From assembly GCA_041685355.1 (NCBI GenBank), contig JAWLFY010000006.1, positions 1 to 64,000 on the forward strand: a stretch of 64,000 bases of DNA, given 5' to 3'. Numbering within the stretch: position 1 is the first letter of the stretch; each line of letters opens with the position of its first letter. The notes beneath the pieces are model-generated. The model saw only the letters and a program-made list of their open reading frames with translations, was not told the DNA's origin and ran no database searches. The position numbers and the translations under genes were made by a program. Below are positions 24,801-33,328 of this stretch, one piece after another. Source of the DNA: JAWLFY01 sp041685355. GTDB lineage: Bacteria; Planctomycetota; Planctomycetia; Pirellulales; Pirellulaceae.

Positions 24801-26956
24801 CCGAGTCGCATCCGGGGTGGCTTCAGGAGGCGGCGCTCGTCGAGTTGGCGAACCCCGAGCGGAGGCTGACCGCGAACGCCGTCGCCTCGTTCGACGACAT
24901 CGATCCGGGGGATCTCGTTTCGCCGTTGCTACTCGGGTTGCTCGAGCGGCAACTCGAGAAGACGCGTCCCGGGCGTCCGCAAGGATCGGAGAAGGATCGC
25001 GTCGGGGAGACCGGGCGGCTGGTCCGGTTGGCCGGGGAAATGGTCCGCCGTTTCGGCGATCGGCAACGGCTCGAAATCTCGACGGCGACCGACTTCTATG
25101 CCCCGGTCATGGAACGGTTCGGGACGGTGATTCGGAGGACCGAGTCGGGAGGACGCGAACTGCCGCCGTCGATCGACCAAGGGGACGCGATCACGTTTTG
25201 CCTGGGGATGCTCGAATCGGCTCGCGGGTACGGGGTGCGTGAGACGTTCCGTCAGCGCGGCGACCCGGGGCCCTGGTACGCCGATCTCGAAACCGCGGCG
25301 GCGTTGGCGGCGACGCATGAAGACGACCCACGGCGGGCGTCGGCACTTTGGCTGGAAGCGGCGGAATATTACCGGATGGACCGCGACCTTCAGCCCGAGG
25401 GGTGGACCCGCCCGGACGACGTCGACCCGCTCGACCGCTACATCGATCGGGCTCGCGATGTCGGGGGCGAAACTCCCCGGATCGTGCTCACGATGGCGCT
25501 CACCGCGGAGCGTCGCTCGAAGGTCGTCGTCGACAACGCGGAGCGGGTCGCGGCACTCGACCGCGGGGCCGACCTGTGTGGCCGGGTCGTCGAAATCGCC
25601 GATGCGGGGAACACGAGTGGCGGGAACGCGGGCCGCGGGACCACCGGCGAATGGCTGGATGACCGGTTTGACGCGCTCTGGAATCACGCCAACATCCTCG
25701 TCCAGCGGGCGTTCTACGACGCGTCGGACCGAACCCAACGGCTCGAGTCGGCGCGTCTGAAGGCGACCGAAGCGATCCGGATGATCGAACGACATCCGGT
25801 GGAGGCGCAGGAATGGTCGACGGCCTCGGCGTACAGCTCGCTCGGGAACGCGTGCGAAGATTTGGGGCTTTACTGTTACGCCTCAGACGAGGATCAAGCG
25901 TTGCAGATGGAGCGTTTCGAGGAGGCCAGCGAGGCGTTCCGGGAGGCGGCGAAGTTGACGCGTGGCGGTGGCGGGTTCAAGGAAGCGTTGTATCTGGCAC
26001 GATGCCTGATCCGCTATCACGACAACGGCGGCCCGAAGTCGTTACTCGACGAGGCGGACGCGAATCTGCTCGAGCCGGACGACGAATTGGCGACCGACCT
26101 CCGGGCGCGATGGGGGATGTGGCGATCGGCGTTGGCGCTGCGGCGTGGCGACGAGGACGCCGCCCGGCGGTACGCGAAGGACGTATTCGAGCGGCTGCGA
26201 CATGAGACCGCGCCGAGTTTGCTCGATGAGAAGAACGACGCGGCGATCCATTACGCGGACTTGCTCTACAAGTCCCAGACGAACGACCCGCAGCAGATCT
26301 TGGACGTGATCGCGGCGGTCGAGGAGCCGAGTCCGAAACACCGCTGGAAGTCGCTCGCGGTTCGGATGTTGGCACTCGCGGACTTGGGGGCGGTCGACGA
26401 GGCGATCGCGTGTCACGACGAAATGTTGCGATACGCCGAGCGAGACTTAGTGTTCGAACCGGAACTGGTGATCCCGCCGCTCGGTGACGGGACGCTCGAT
26501 CTGTTCCGGCTCAGTTTCCCGCGTGATGACGCGCTCGCCCGAGACCAGATGGTGAAGCGATTGGAGGACGTCATCCGGGCCGCCGAATCGGCCGCATCCG
26601 GTTCGGCTGACGCGGCGGCGTGTCGGGCGCTCGTCGCCTGGGCGAAGGGGCTACGTGGTTTGATCCGTGAGGGGCAATCGCCGGACATGGTAGGTCCGAT
26701 GATCGCGGGGATCGAAGGATTACCGACCACCGCGGTGTACCGACGGATGCGCGACGAGGGGCGGTGGAACTTGTGGGTCTACTTCAGCCTCATCACCCGC
26801 ACCGGAAACCTGCCGGAGGTGATCGGGAAGCTTTCGGATGACGCCCCGAGATTGGCGGACCAGCTCGAGGCGCTTCAATCGACCGACGCCGTCAACCAGA
26901 CGATGCGAAACCGGATCGGCCGCGCGGTGGGATTGCTTCGCGAATTGTCGAAGTAA
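21818..26956 (+). CDS. Ser/Thr protein kinase with transmembrane segment and giant C-terminal domain
   Basis: This encodes about 1712 residues. The kinase domain covers residues 30-370: glycine loop LGSGMAGDV (37-45), catalytic Lys59 (VALKVI), catalytic loop His238-Cys-Asp240 with Lys242 and Asn245 (HCDIKPQNIL), Asp257 of DFG and APE at 282-284. HCD in place of HRD marks a non-RD kinase. An insertion of about 70 residues (105-173, with repeated EGA and Ser/Thr/Gly-rich sequence) interrupts the N-lobe before LIVVMGL. One transmembrane helix (about 384-402) follows. Beyond it come some 1300 residues of helical, Ala/Arg/Asp/Glu-rich sequence with TPR-like pairs, for example near 'ASAYSSLGNACEDLGLYCYA' and 'ALYLARCLIRYHDNGG'. 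A PknB-like receptor kinase is inferred, with the long tail outside the cytoplasm. ATG 21818 is preferred; a GTG at 21752 is also in frame. Confidence 0.88.
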   Translation: MESSVPGGPGPSSPAPVSSQYQVGDEVVPGYTLVSQLGSGMAGDVWIAQAAGGVQVALKVIRSLAMVGGRKELRALKTIRNVKHPNLCPVFGFWTKDEQGRILADGETELLATDTVDFVPPGPEGAEGAEGGHGGLGATMSISSLSTPVDGPADGGERSGRQTEGRGTPKASAQQLIVVMGLGDRTLFDRLVEARIEAGIPGDDTTRPHGLVPVEAIRYLRASAGAIDLLNREHQIYHCDIKPQNILIVGGDAQVCDFGLANKIEGEMRKTQQAFATPAYAAPEVLQGQTYSRAVDQYSLAVTYYELRTGRLPFDVTTPANMVVAKCTGKLDLSHLTPAERKVMSRAMDVDPDRRYPSCTEFVTALARATGVEKSGGLSPARLFAGGLLAAVCLAIGVATWRAVDPDGYAAAVAKWRGVRTAEERLADARRVIDASADVAYMSPENRLREAAALSLGATDAPNAETRQGAIAASEQAIGLLGDKIREILEERPRLDEDQLDTIERDLDWLDAELSRSDRDFVWGPRSRGRTWLNRALLDQKHRGVFDSDATGRLASDPAATADITGGERLQAAIATLLARAADADYPVSALIDGTLSGNTDTDGNGPSDPGSGGAGALPVDADEPLRTSVIDCERLAATVPASELPVFYRDAWPRLRDVSLAPLRRFVAETEPGSAARDEVMAAFPGLAAEAELSAAHRRLVGRDIDGVRSHLNALAELDPAVLGEPARAQQSWLREAVETADSSRAPLDSLRRMADPDRRDQLRDVPKASVEAVSEMVTARVLEAAPRFPDAVQLYRSAVAIGEATGASTPAAGRALLSTAIVTDSVADEALDPVLRPDAGDETLRRLGAAIRLERLARENERPPQREVRQLRDMAIGLRETSDATKLEVGVRPIPPVLIALTMSAADVLLGDLSAAVERLQPYRPGAAGQDRDGKATVDSLSAERRRWIAGLYLEDARERSGVEDRDLKHRYRQDDVTLADRVAQAGTWLDDAESHPGWLQEAALVELANPERRLTANAVASFDDIDPGDLVSPLLLGLLERQLEKTRPGRPQGSEKDRVGETGRLVRLAGEMVRRFGDRQRLEISTATDFYAPVMERFGTVIRRTESGGRELPPSIDQGDAITFCLGMLESARGYGVRETFRQRGDPGPWYADLETAAALAATHEDDPRRASALWLEAAEYYRMDRDLQPEGWTRPDDVDPLDRYIDRARDVGGETPRIVLTMALTAERRSKVVVDNAERVAALDRGADLCGRVVEIADAGNTSGGNAGRGTTGEWLDDRFDALWNHANILVQRAFYDASDRTQRLESARLKATEAIRMIERHPVEAQEWSTASAYSSLGNACEDLGLYCYASDEDQALQMERFEEASEAFREAAKLTRGGGGFKEALYLARCLIRYHDNGGPKSLLDEADANLLEPDDELATDLRARWGMWRSALALRRGDEDAARRYAKDVFERLRHETAPSLLDEKNDAAIHYADLLYKSQTNDPQQILDVIAAVEEPSPKHRWKSLAVRMLALADLGAVDEAIACHDEMLRYAERDLVFEPELVIPPLGDGTLDLFRLSFPRDDALARDQMVKRLEDVIRAAESAASGSADAAACRALVAWAKGLRGLIREGQSPDMVGPMIAGIEGLPTTAVYRRMRDEGRWNLWVYFSLITRTGNLPEVIGKLSDDAPRLADQLEALQSTDAVNQTMRNRIGRAVGLLRELSK

Positions 26957-26986
26957 GAACTCGTGGAGAGTTCGGGGGGCTGCTTT

Positions 26987-27040
26987 ACGCCAACGGCGTT
27001 TCGCCCCACAGCCCAGGGGTGCTTCAATCCTGAGTGTCGG
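26987..27040. repeat. possible dispersed planctomycete repeat (hairpin ACGCC-AAC-GGCGT)
   Basis: The stretch begins with a hairpin ACGCC (26987-26991), loop AAC, GGCGT (26995-26999) followed by TTCGCCCCACAGCCCAGGG. This phrasing resembles short dispersed elements I recall from planctomycete intergenic regions. Only one copy is visible in this window, so the assignment rests on memory. Confidence 0.35.
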
Positions 27041-27079
27041 CCTTGCACGCGGCCCCGTCGGAAGTCTGCGCGACTTCCG

Positions 27080-27149
27080 CTACGGGGGACGCGCTACGGG
27101 GGACGCGCTACGGGGGACGCGCTACGGGGGACGCGCTACGGGGGACGGG
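27080..27149. repeat. 14-bp minisatellite, 5 copies
   Basis: Five contiguous units (CTACGGGGGACGCG) begin at 27080, 27094, 27108, 27122 and 27136 with exact 14-bp period. They lie between the kinase and PSCyt genes. Confidence 0.92.
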
Positions 27150-27252
27150 GCCTTTCCTTGTGGCCGTGACGGGGGTCGGGATGATAGGATGAAAAGCCCC
27201 CATCACCGACCGGATTTTCCGGTCCCGCCCCATCACCACCGACAATCGAACC

Positions 27253-29577
27253 ATGATTTTGAGCCAAGCACTCCAGCGGCGCGGTCGGCGCGCGAGGCAC
27301 GGAACGTCGCTCGGGTCGGTCCTAATCGGATTGTGCTTCTTTGTCGTCTCGCCAGGCGATCGAGGCGTCGCTTTCGGCGAAACGCGAGCCGACGCCTCGG
27401 GGCGGCCTGCTGCGTCGCACGAACCGGACGCGGGTGTGACCTTCGAACGGGACGTGATGTCGGTGCTGTCGAAAGCCGGTTGCAACGCCGGGACATGCCA
27501 CGGGAACTTGAACGGCAAAGGCGGTTTCTTTTTGTCGCTTTGGGGTCACGACGCGGAGCACGATTATCGCCAACTGGTTCGTGCCGCAGACGGACGACGG
27601 GTGAACCGGATCGACCCCGAGCAGAGCTTGGCACTCTTGAAGGCGACCGCACGGGTCGCGCACGAGGGAGGAAAGCGATTCGACGAGGGGTCGCCCGAAT
27701 ACGAAATTTTGTCGCGGTGGATCGCCGAGGGGCTCGCGGGGCCCGACGCGGACGCGGCGGTCGTGACGGGGTTGGAGGTCACGCCGGAGGACGCGGTGCT
27801 GTGGGCGCCGGAGGACGAGGTCCCGCTTTCGGTGTGGGCGACGTTTTCCGACGGGTCACGCCGCGACGTGACGCGGTTGGCGGTATACGAACCGAGCGAC
27901 CCGCTGGTGCGGGTGACCGACGAAGGGGTGGTGCGGTTCGCCCAGGCCGGCGTCGTCACGGTGTTGGTCCGATATCTCGACGGCCAAGTCCCGGTCCGCT
28001 TGGCGTACCGGGACGCCGATGATTCGTTCCGGTGGCGAGACCGAACGGCGGACAACTTGATTGACGGTTACGTCTTTGATCGGCTGCGGCAGTTACGGCT
28101 CCGACCGGCCGATCGAGCGGCGGACCACGTCTTTCTACGCCGGTTGTCGCTCGATTTGCTTGGGGTGTTGCCGACCGCCGACGAGGCACGGGCATTCGTG
28201 TCGGACCCCTCGCCGGACAAGCGAGAGCGGTTGGTCGACACGATGCTACAACGTCCCGAGTTCGCCGAACGGTGGGCGCTCCATTGGTCGGATTTGGTGC
28301 GGAACGAAGAGAAGACGCTCGACGCCAAGGGGGTCGAGCGGTTGCACGGCTGGATGCGAGATCGGTTTGCCGACGACGTGCCGATCGATCAGTTCGTCCG
28401 CGAGTTGATCGCGTCGCGCGGGAGCACGTACGAGAACCCGCCGGCGAACTATTGGCGGGCACACCGTGAGCCGCTGGTCCGCGCGGAAACGACGGCGCAG
28501 GTGTTTCTCGGCGTGCGGCTGCAATGTGCGAAGTGCCACAACCATCCGTTCGACCGCTGGTCACAGGACGAGTACTACCAATGGTCGAGTCTGTTCGCGG
28601 GGATCGATTACGAGATCGTCGAGAACGAGCGGCGTGACCGGCTCGACAAACATGAATTCGTGGGCGAGCAGATCGTCAAAGTCGAGAAAGAGGGAGGCGT
28701 CAAGAACGCGCGGACCGGCGAACCCGCCCCCCCGCGATTCTTGGGCAGCGACGAACCGATCGAAGGAGACCGCCTGGAACACCTCGCGTCGTGGATGACC
28801 GAGGGCGAGAATCGAATGTTTGCCAAAACTCAAGCGAACCGAATCTGGTACCACCTGATGGGCCGTGGGCTGGTCGAGCCGATCGACGATTTGCGGCTGA
28901 CCAATCCGGCTTCGCACCCGGAATTGCTTGAACGGCTCGCCGACGAGTTGGTCGAGAACGACTTCAGCTTGAAACATCTGGTCCGCACGATCGTGCTGTC
29001 CGAAGCGTATCAGATGGATTCCGAACTCGACGAATCGCAACTCGGCGACCGCGAACAATACGACGAGCGGTTGTACGCCCGGGCGGTGGTCAAGCGGCTT
29101 TCGGCGGAGCAGATCTTGGACGCCCAATCGCACGTGCTGGGGGTCCCCGCGGATTTCGAGGGGTACGCGAGCGGGACCCGCGCCGGCCAGATCGCGGGGG
29201 TGGAACGGGTGCGGCGGAAGTTGAGCGACGGCGACGTGTTCCTACGTCAATTCGGCAAGCCGGAGCGGTTGTTGGCGTGTGAATGCGAGCGGAGTGACGA
29301 GCCGACGCTGGGGCAAGCGTTGCGGTTGATCGGCGGAGAGAGCCTGCACCGCCGGCTACTCCGTCCGGACAACCGAATCGGAAAGTTGTTGGCCGAGTCG
29401 TCCACCCCGGAGGAAGCGATCGACGCGTTGTTCTGGACGGCGTTGACCCGTTCGCCCACGGAGGCCGAACGGGAGTCGACGCTGGCGTTGATCCGGGAGA
29501 CGGGCGATGAGCGGGCCGTCCTGGAAGACCTGACGTGGGCGCTTTTGAACGCGAAAGAATTGATTTTTAGGAATTAG
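27253..29577 (+). CDS. PSCyt-type DUF1549/DUF1553 cytochrome protein
   Basis: This encodes 774 residues with an N-terminal signal segment (SVLIGLCFFVVSPG). A Planctomycete Cytochrome C domain begins near residue 63 and carries Cys77-x4-Cys82-His83 (CNAGTCHG), a c-type heme motif variant typical of this family. A BIG2-like segment follows (VSLWATFSDGSRRDVTRLAVY-like, about residues 185-265). The DUF1549 domain (about 275-480) contains Cys425-x-x-Cys428-His429 (CAKCHNHPFD) and the signature 'WALHWSDLVRNEEKT'. DUF1553 occupies the C-terminal third (NRIWYHLMGRGLVEPIDDLR to LNAKELIFRN). These proteins are periplasmic and always paired with a DUF1501 protein, as here with two bases between genes. 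Their biochemical role is unproven; oxidation of carbohydrates or other periplasmic substrates is often suggested. Confidence 0.92.
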   Translation: MILSQALQRRGRRARHGTSLGSVLIGLCFFVVSPGDRGVAFGETRADASGRPAASHEPDAGVTFERDVMSVLSKAGCNAGTCHGNLNGKGGFFLSLWGHDAEHDYRQLVRAADGRRVNRIDPEQSLALLKATARVAHEGGKRFDEGSPEYEILSRWIAEGLAGPDADAAVVTGLEVTPEDAVLWAPEDEVPLSVWATFSDGSRRDVTRLAVYEPSDPLVRVTDEGVVRFAQAGVVTVLVRYLDGQVPVRLAYRDADDSFRWRDRTADNLIDGYVFDRLRQLRLRPADRAADHVFLRRLSLDLLGVLPTADEARAFVSDPSPDKRERLVDTMLQRPEFAERWALHWSDLVRNEEKTLDAKGVERLHGWMRDRFADDVPIDQFVRELIASRGSTYENPPANYWRAHREPLVRAETTAQVFLGVRLQCAKCHNHPFDRWSQDEYYQWSSLFAGIDYEIVENERRDRLDKHEFVGEQIVKVEKEGGVKNARTGEPAPPRFLGSDEPIEGDRLEHLASWMTEGENRMFAKTQANRIWYHLMGRGLVEPIDDLRLTNPASHPELLERLADELVENDFSLKHLVRTIVLSEAYQMDSELDESQLGDREQYDERLYARAVVKRLSAEQILDAQSHVLGVPADFEGYASGTRAGQIAGVERVRRKLSDGDVFLRQFGKPERLLACECERSDEPTLGQALRLIGGESLHRRLLRPDNRIGKLLAESSTPEEAIDALFWTALTRSPTEAERESTLALIRETGDERAVLEDLTWALLNAKELIFRN

Positions 29578-29579
29578 CC

Positions 29580-31007
29580 ATGAGATCACGTCCGCTTCAG
29601 CGACCGACGTTCCAGCGACCGGGGAGGACTTCGTGCCCGAACTTCCGATCGCTCGACCTTTCCCGTCGCAGTCTGCTTCGGATCGGCGGGACGGGGATGT
29701 TGGGGTTGAACCTGCCGACGCTGCTGCGTGCGGCCGAGCGGCCCGACGCCCCGGCGGCGCGGGCGAAGCGGGTGATCTTTTTGTTCCAGTGGGGCGGGCC
29801 GAGCCATCTCGATACGTTCGACATGAAGCCCGACGCGCCGTCGGAGATCCGGGGCCCGCTGCGGCCGATCTCCAGCGTCGTCCCGGGGCTGCCGGTGTGC
29901 GAGCACTTTCCGGAGATGGCGAAGCGGATGGACCGGGTCACGCTGATCCGCAGCATGACCCACACGATGAAGAACCATAACTCCGCCGGCTACTACGCGT
30001 TGACCGGCCATGCCCCGCCCAGCGACGATCAACGGCTTCGGGATTCGCCCGACCTGTGGCCCGGCTACGGCTCGGTCGTTGACCGGTTGGGGCCGAACCG
30101 TGGCGAGATGCCGACGTTCGTTTCGTACCCGCACACGATCGCCGACGGATCGGTCACGCCGGGGCAACACGCCAGCTTTCTGGGCAAGCGGCACGACCCG
30201 TTTTTCTTCAAGAACGACCCGAACGAGCCCGGGTTCCAGCTCCCGGAGTTGACTCTGCCGAGCGATTTAAAGCTCGACCGGATGCGGCGTCGTCGGGAGC
30301 TGCAGCAGTTGGTCGATCAACAGGCCCGGTTGCTCGACCGGTCGGCCGCGGCGCGTGGGTTCGACGACTACTACGAGAAGGCGATCTCGATGTTGACGTC
30401 CGACAAGGTACGGGCGGCGTTCGACATCGAAAGCGAGCCGGAGTCGGTGCGGGACCGCTACGGCCGCACGACGTACGGCCAAGGCTGTCTGCTCGCACGG
30501 CGTCTGGTCGAGGCCGGGGTGAAGTTCGTCACGGTTTACTTCTCGCGGTCGATCGGCGGCCGACGGGTGAACGACGGGGGCTGGGACACGCACGGGTTCG
30601 ACGACACGCGGATGTACAAAATCGTCGACAAGTACCAACACCCGATCACCGACCAGACGCTCCCGACGTTGTTGGACGATCTGGAGGACCGTGGCTTGTT
30701 GGACGAAACGTTGGTGGTGTGGATGGGCGAGTTCGGACGAACGCCGAAGATCAACAAGAACGAAAGCCGAGACCATTGGCCCCAGTGCTACACGGCGATG
30801 TTGGCCGGGGGCGGGGTGAAGCGTGGTTACGTCCACGGCGCTTCGGACGCCAACGGGATGTTCCCCGATCGTCACCCGGTCCGCCCCGATGACCTGGCCG
30901 CCACGATGTATTCGTTGTTGGGGATCGACCCGGCAACCGAAGTCTACGACCGCGCCGACCGGCCGCTGATGATCGCCGGCAAACCGGTAACCGACGTGTT
31001 CGCTTAA
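29580..31007 (+). CDS. DUF1501 (sulfatase-like fold) secreted protein
   Basis: This encodes 475 residues. The N-terminus contains SRRSLLRIGGTGMLGLNLPTLLRA, a twin-arginine (Tat)-like signal, so the folded protein is probably exported with a cofactor or metal. The mature part has the DUF1501 signature: 'FLFQWGGPSHLDTFDMKP', 'TLIRSMTHTMKNHNSAGYYALTG', 'GGWDTHGFDDTRMYKIV' and 'VVWMGEFGRTPKINKNESRDHWP'. DUF1501 belongs to the alkaline phosphatase/sulfatase fold, and the Asp/His-rich segments match metal ligands, but the sulfatase cysteine motif is absent. It starts two bases after the PSCyt gene, so the two are one transcription unit. A perfect 16-bp hairpin follows the stop. No activity has been proved for the family to my knowledge. 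Confidence 0.92.
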   Translation: MRSRPLQRPTFQRPGRTSCPNFRSLDLSRRSLLRIGGTGMLGLNLPTLLRAAERPDAPAARAKRVIFLFQWGGPSHLDTFDMKPDAPSEIRGPLRPISSVVPGLPVCEHFPEMAKRMDRVTLIRSMTHTMKNHNSAGYYALTGHAPPSDDQRLRDSPDLWPGYGSVVDRLGPNRGEMPTFVSYPHTIADGSVTPGQHASFLGKRHDPFFFKNDPNEPGFQLPELTLPSDLKLDRMRRRRELQQLVDQQARLLDRSAAARGFDDYYEKAISMLTSDKVRAAFDIESEPESVRDRYGRTTYGQGCLLARRLVEAGVKFVTVYFSRSIGGRRVNDGGWDTHGFDDTRMYKIVDKYQHPITDQTLPTLLDDLEDRGLLDETLVVWMGEFGRTPKINKNESRDHWPQCYTAMLAGGGVKRGYVHGASDANGMFPDRHPVRPDDLAATMYSLLGIDPATEVYDRADRPLMIAGKPVTDVFA

Positions 31008-31023
31008 GGCTTGCCGAAAAGCA

Positions 31024-31079
31024 AAAAGGGGAAGGGGGTCGTTTTGCGAAAGGCGAGCTTTTTACCCCCTTCCCCTTTT
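31024..31079 (+). terminator. perfect long-stem hairpin after the PSCyt-DUF1501 operon
   Basis: AAAAGGGGAAGGGGGT (31024-31039) is exactly complementary to the right arm at 31064-31079, which ends in TTTT. The loop is 24 bases. It begins 17 bases after the DUF1501 stop codon, so a terminator or 3-prime stabilising hairpin is the likely role. The As and Ts are inside the stem, so it could act on either strand. Confidence 0.75.
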
Positions 31080-31137
31080 GGTTCTTCGGATCACGAAGCG
31101 GAAGATCGAGTGGCGGCCGCCGACTGAGCCGCAGATG

Positions 31138-31225
31138 ATAAAGTGGACGCAAAGTCGCAGAGACGGGGCGTCGCTGAGCCGACCGGTTTTCCCTCTGCGT
31201 CCTTGCGCCCCCGCGTCTCTGCGTC
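31138..31225. repeat. foldback dispersed repeat of the CTCTGCGTCC type
   Basis: The left arm (about 31145-31170, GACGCAAAGTCGCAGAGACG) is imperfectly complementary to the right arm (about 31206-31225, containing CGCGTCTCTGCGTC). A second CCTCTGCGTCCTTGCGCC lies beside it. This phrasing matches a family of short dispersed repeats that I recall from many bacterial intergenic regions. A related copy is at 42641-42671. Confidence 0.6.
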
Positions 31226-31258
31226 CCCTTCCTCCGCCCTCGAACCCCAAGCGATCCG

Positions 31259-33328
31259 ATGATCGGTTTCCAAATCATCCCGCACCGATGCGGGCGGGCG
31301 AATCGTCTCTCGCCGTTCTCCGGATTCGCGGCGTTCTCCGGATTCGTTGTGACTCCGCTGGCGGTCGTGATCGGGATCATGCTGGCGGCGGAACCGGCTC
31401 GGCTCGGCGCGGGACCGCCGGATGCCGCGGAACCGAGACTTAACGCTGAGAGCAACGTATCGGATGCGAACGCCGAACCGAAGGAGGACACGGACGACGT
31501 CGACGCGCGGGTGAAGGGATTGGACGCGAAGATCGCCGAGAGTTTTCGCGAGGAGCGGAAGCTTCAAGACGAGATCCGCGCGGCCCGGGCGGCGGCGACC
31601 GATTTGGACCGCGACTGGAAGAGCTTGGTCGGCCAAGTCGACGCGATCCGGGCCGAACAGAAACGGCTGGAAAACGAGATCAAGAAGTCACAGGAGTCTC
31701 GCGAGGAAGCGGCCGAAGAACGGAAGGACGCCGCAGAGGAAGTGAAGGCGGCGCGGAAGGCGTTGGAAGCGGCGAAGAAGCGTTTGGCGGATGCCGAGAC
31801 GCGAGTGCGTGAGGCAGACGAAAAGGCCGAAGCGGGTGCCCAATCCGCGACGGAAGCGGAGCAGCAGTTGACGTCGCTTCCCGCGAAGTTGGAACCGCTC
31901 ATGCCGGCGGTCGAAGAGGCCCGCGAGGCGAGCGAGTCTTGGCGGGAAGAGATCGAGAAGCTGGAGTCGAAGGCGTCCCGATTGGCGGAGCGACGCGAGC
32001 AATGGCGCGAGCAGATCGAGACGACGCTTCGCGACAGCGACCGGTGGGTCTCGTTCGCCGACGAGGTCGCGCCGATCTTTCACGCCCGCTGTGTCGCCTG
32101 TCACAACGCCCGCAACGTGAAGGGTGGTTACAACATGTCCAACTTCGCGGCGATCCGGTCGGAATCCGATTCGGGGTATGCGATCGAGCCTGGGGATTCG
32201 GCCGGGTCGCTGCTGTATCAGTCAATTGTTGACGGGTGGATGCCGTACGAGTCGGACCCGTTGCCCGAGGACGAAGTCGCGACGATCCGTCGTTGGATCG
32301 AATTCGGGGCGCGGCTCGATACCAAGGTCGACGCGGAAACGAAGCTGATCCGGGTGATCCCTCGCGTCGACCAACCTGACCCGCCGGCTCGGTACCGGGC
32401 GGCGATCCCGGTTACCGCGGTCGCGATCGACCCGTCGGGGAAGTGGCTGGCGAGCTCCGGGTACCACGAGGTGTTGCTGTGGTCGTTGTCCGACCGGAAG
32501 CTTGAGCGGCGGATCGTGAACGTCGCCCAGCGGGTTTATGGGTTGGCGTTTCATCCGGACGGTCGCCGCATCGCGGTGGCATGTGGGACGCCCGGGCGGA
32601 TCGGCGAGTTGAAACTGTTTGACCGCGAAACGGGCGAGTTACTGGCGTACCCGGTGGTGTCCGAGGACGTCCTTTTTGATGTCGCGTTTTCACCCGACGG
32701 GAGCCGTCTCGCGACGTGCGGTGCGGACGGGACGATCGCGATCGTGGAGCTCGACGATTTGGAACGGGAGCCGTTGCGGATCGACGACCATTCGGATTGG
32801 GTCCACCAGATCGACTGGTCATCGGACGGGAAGTGGTTGGTGTCCGCGAGTCGCGACAAGACGGCGAAGGTGTTTGACGCGGAGACCGGTCGGTTGCGGG
32901 TTACCTTCAGCGGTCACGACGCCGATGTGACCTCGGCGAGGTTCCTTGCCGACGGCGAGCGGGTCGTCAGCGGCGGAGGCGACCGCCGGCTACGGGTGTG
33001 GAAGATCGGCGACGCCAAGCAACAGCGGGAGATCAAGGGGATCGACGGCGAGGTCCGGGAGATAAGACTGATCGAGGGGAAGCTCGTCGTGTCGGTCACG
33101 AGCGACGACCGGGTTCGCATCGACGACGCCGGGGATGGCAAACGGATCGTCGAGGGGAAAGCGCCCGACGGTTGGCTCACCCGTGTCGCGATCAACGACG
33201 AGGGGACGACGCTGGTCGTCGGCGACCAATCGGGTCAGCTCCACCGATTCCGGTTGGACGTTTCTGCCGGGACGATCGAGCACCGATCGGAGTGGGTCGC
33301 GATCCCGGAACCGGACGACGGTCAGTAG
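31259..33328 (+). CDS. coiled-coil / c-type cytochrome / WD40 protein
   Basis: This encodes 689 residues with a hydrophobic export segment (VTPLAVVIGIMLAAEPA, about residues 31-47). Residues of about 80-255 form a long charged coiled coil (KRLENEIKKSQESREEAAEE). A cytochrome c-like domain follows, with heme motif Cys278-x-x-Cys281-His282 (RCVACHNARN) and the helix 'IVDGWMPYESDPLPEDEVATIRRWIEFG'. The C-terminal half is a WD40 propeller of about six or seven blades (VAIDPSGKWLASSG, VAFSPDGSRLATCGADG, IDWSSDGKWLVSASRDKTAKVFD). The order coiled coil, cytochrome, WD40 is a known planctomycete arrangement for periplasmic proteins, often next to PSCyt-DUF1501 pairs as here. Function is unknown. It converges on the next gene, with stop codons overlapping by seven bases. 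Confidence 0.85.
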   Translation: MIGFQIIPHRCGRANRLSPFSGFAAFSGFVVTPLAVVIGIMLAAEPARLGAGPPDAAEPRLNAESNVSDANAEPKEDTDDVDARVKGLDAKIAESFREERKLQDEIRAARAAATDLDRDWKSLVGQVDAIRAEQKRLENEIKKSQESREEAAEERKDAAEEVKAARKALEAAKKRLADAETRVREADEKAEAGAQSATEAEQQLTSLPAKLEPLMPAVEEAREASESWREEIEKLESKASRLAERREQWREQIETTLRDSDRWVSFADEVAPIFHARCVACHNARNVKGGYNMSNFAAIRSESDSGYAIEPGDSAGSLLYQSIVDGWMPYESDPLPEDEVATIRRWIEFGARLDTKVDAETKLIRVIPRVDQPDPPARYRAAIPVTAVAIDPSGKWLASSGYHEVLLWSLSDRKLERRIVNVAQRVYGLAFHPDGRRIAVACGTPGRIGELKLFDRETGELLAYPVVSEDVLFDVAFSPDGSRLATCGADGTIAIVELDDLEREPLRIDDHSDWVHQIDWSSDGKWLVSASRDKTAKVFDAETGRLRVTFSGHDADVTSARFLADGERVVSGGGDRRLRVWKIGDAKQQREIKGIDGEVREIRLIEGKLVVSVTSDDRVRIDDAGDGKRIVEGKAPDGWLTRVAINDEGTTLVVGDQSGQLHRFRLDVSAGTIEHRSEWVAIPEPDDGQ

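Larger units (their letters stand above)
26957..27252. other. intergenic region with dispersed-repeat remnant and 14-bp array
   Basis: About 300 bases follow the kinase stop. A small hairpin (GAACTC 26957-26962 with GAGTTC 26968-26973) sits at the stop. A repeat remnant (26987 onward) and a 14-bp minisatellite (27080-27149) follow. I see no coding region; promoter elements for the PSCyt gene are expected near 27200 but not recognised. Confidence 0.6.
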
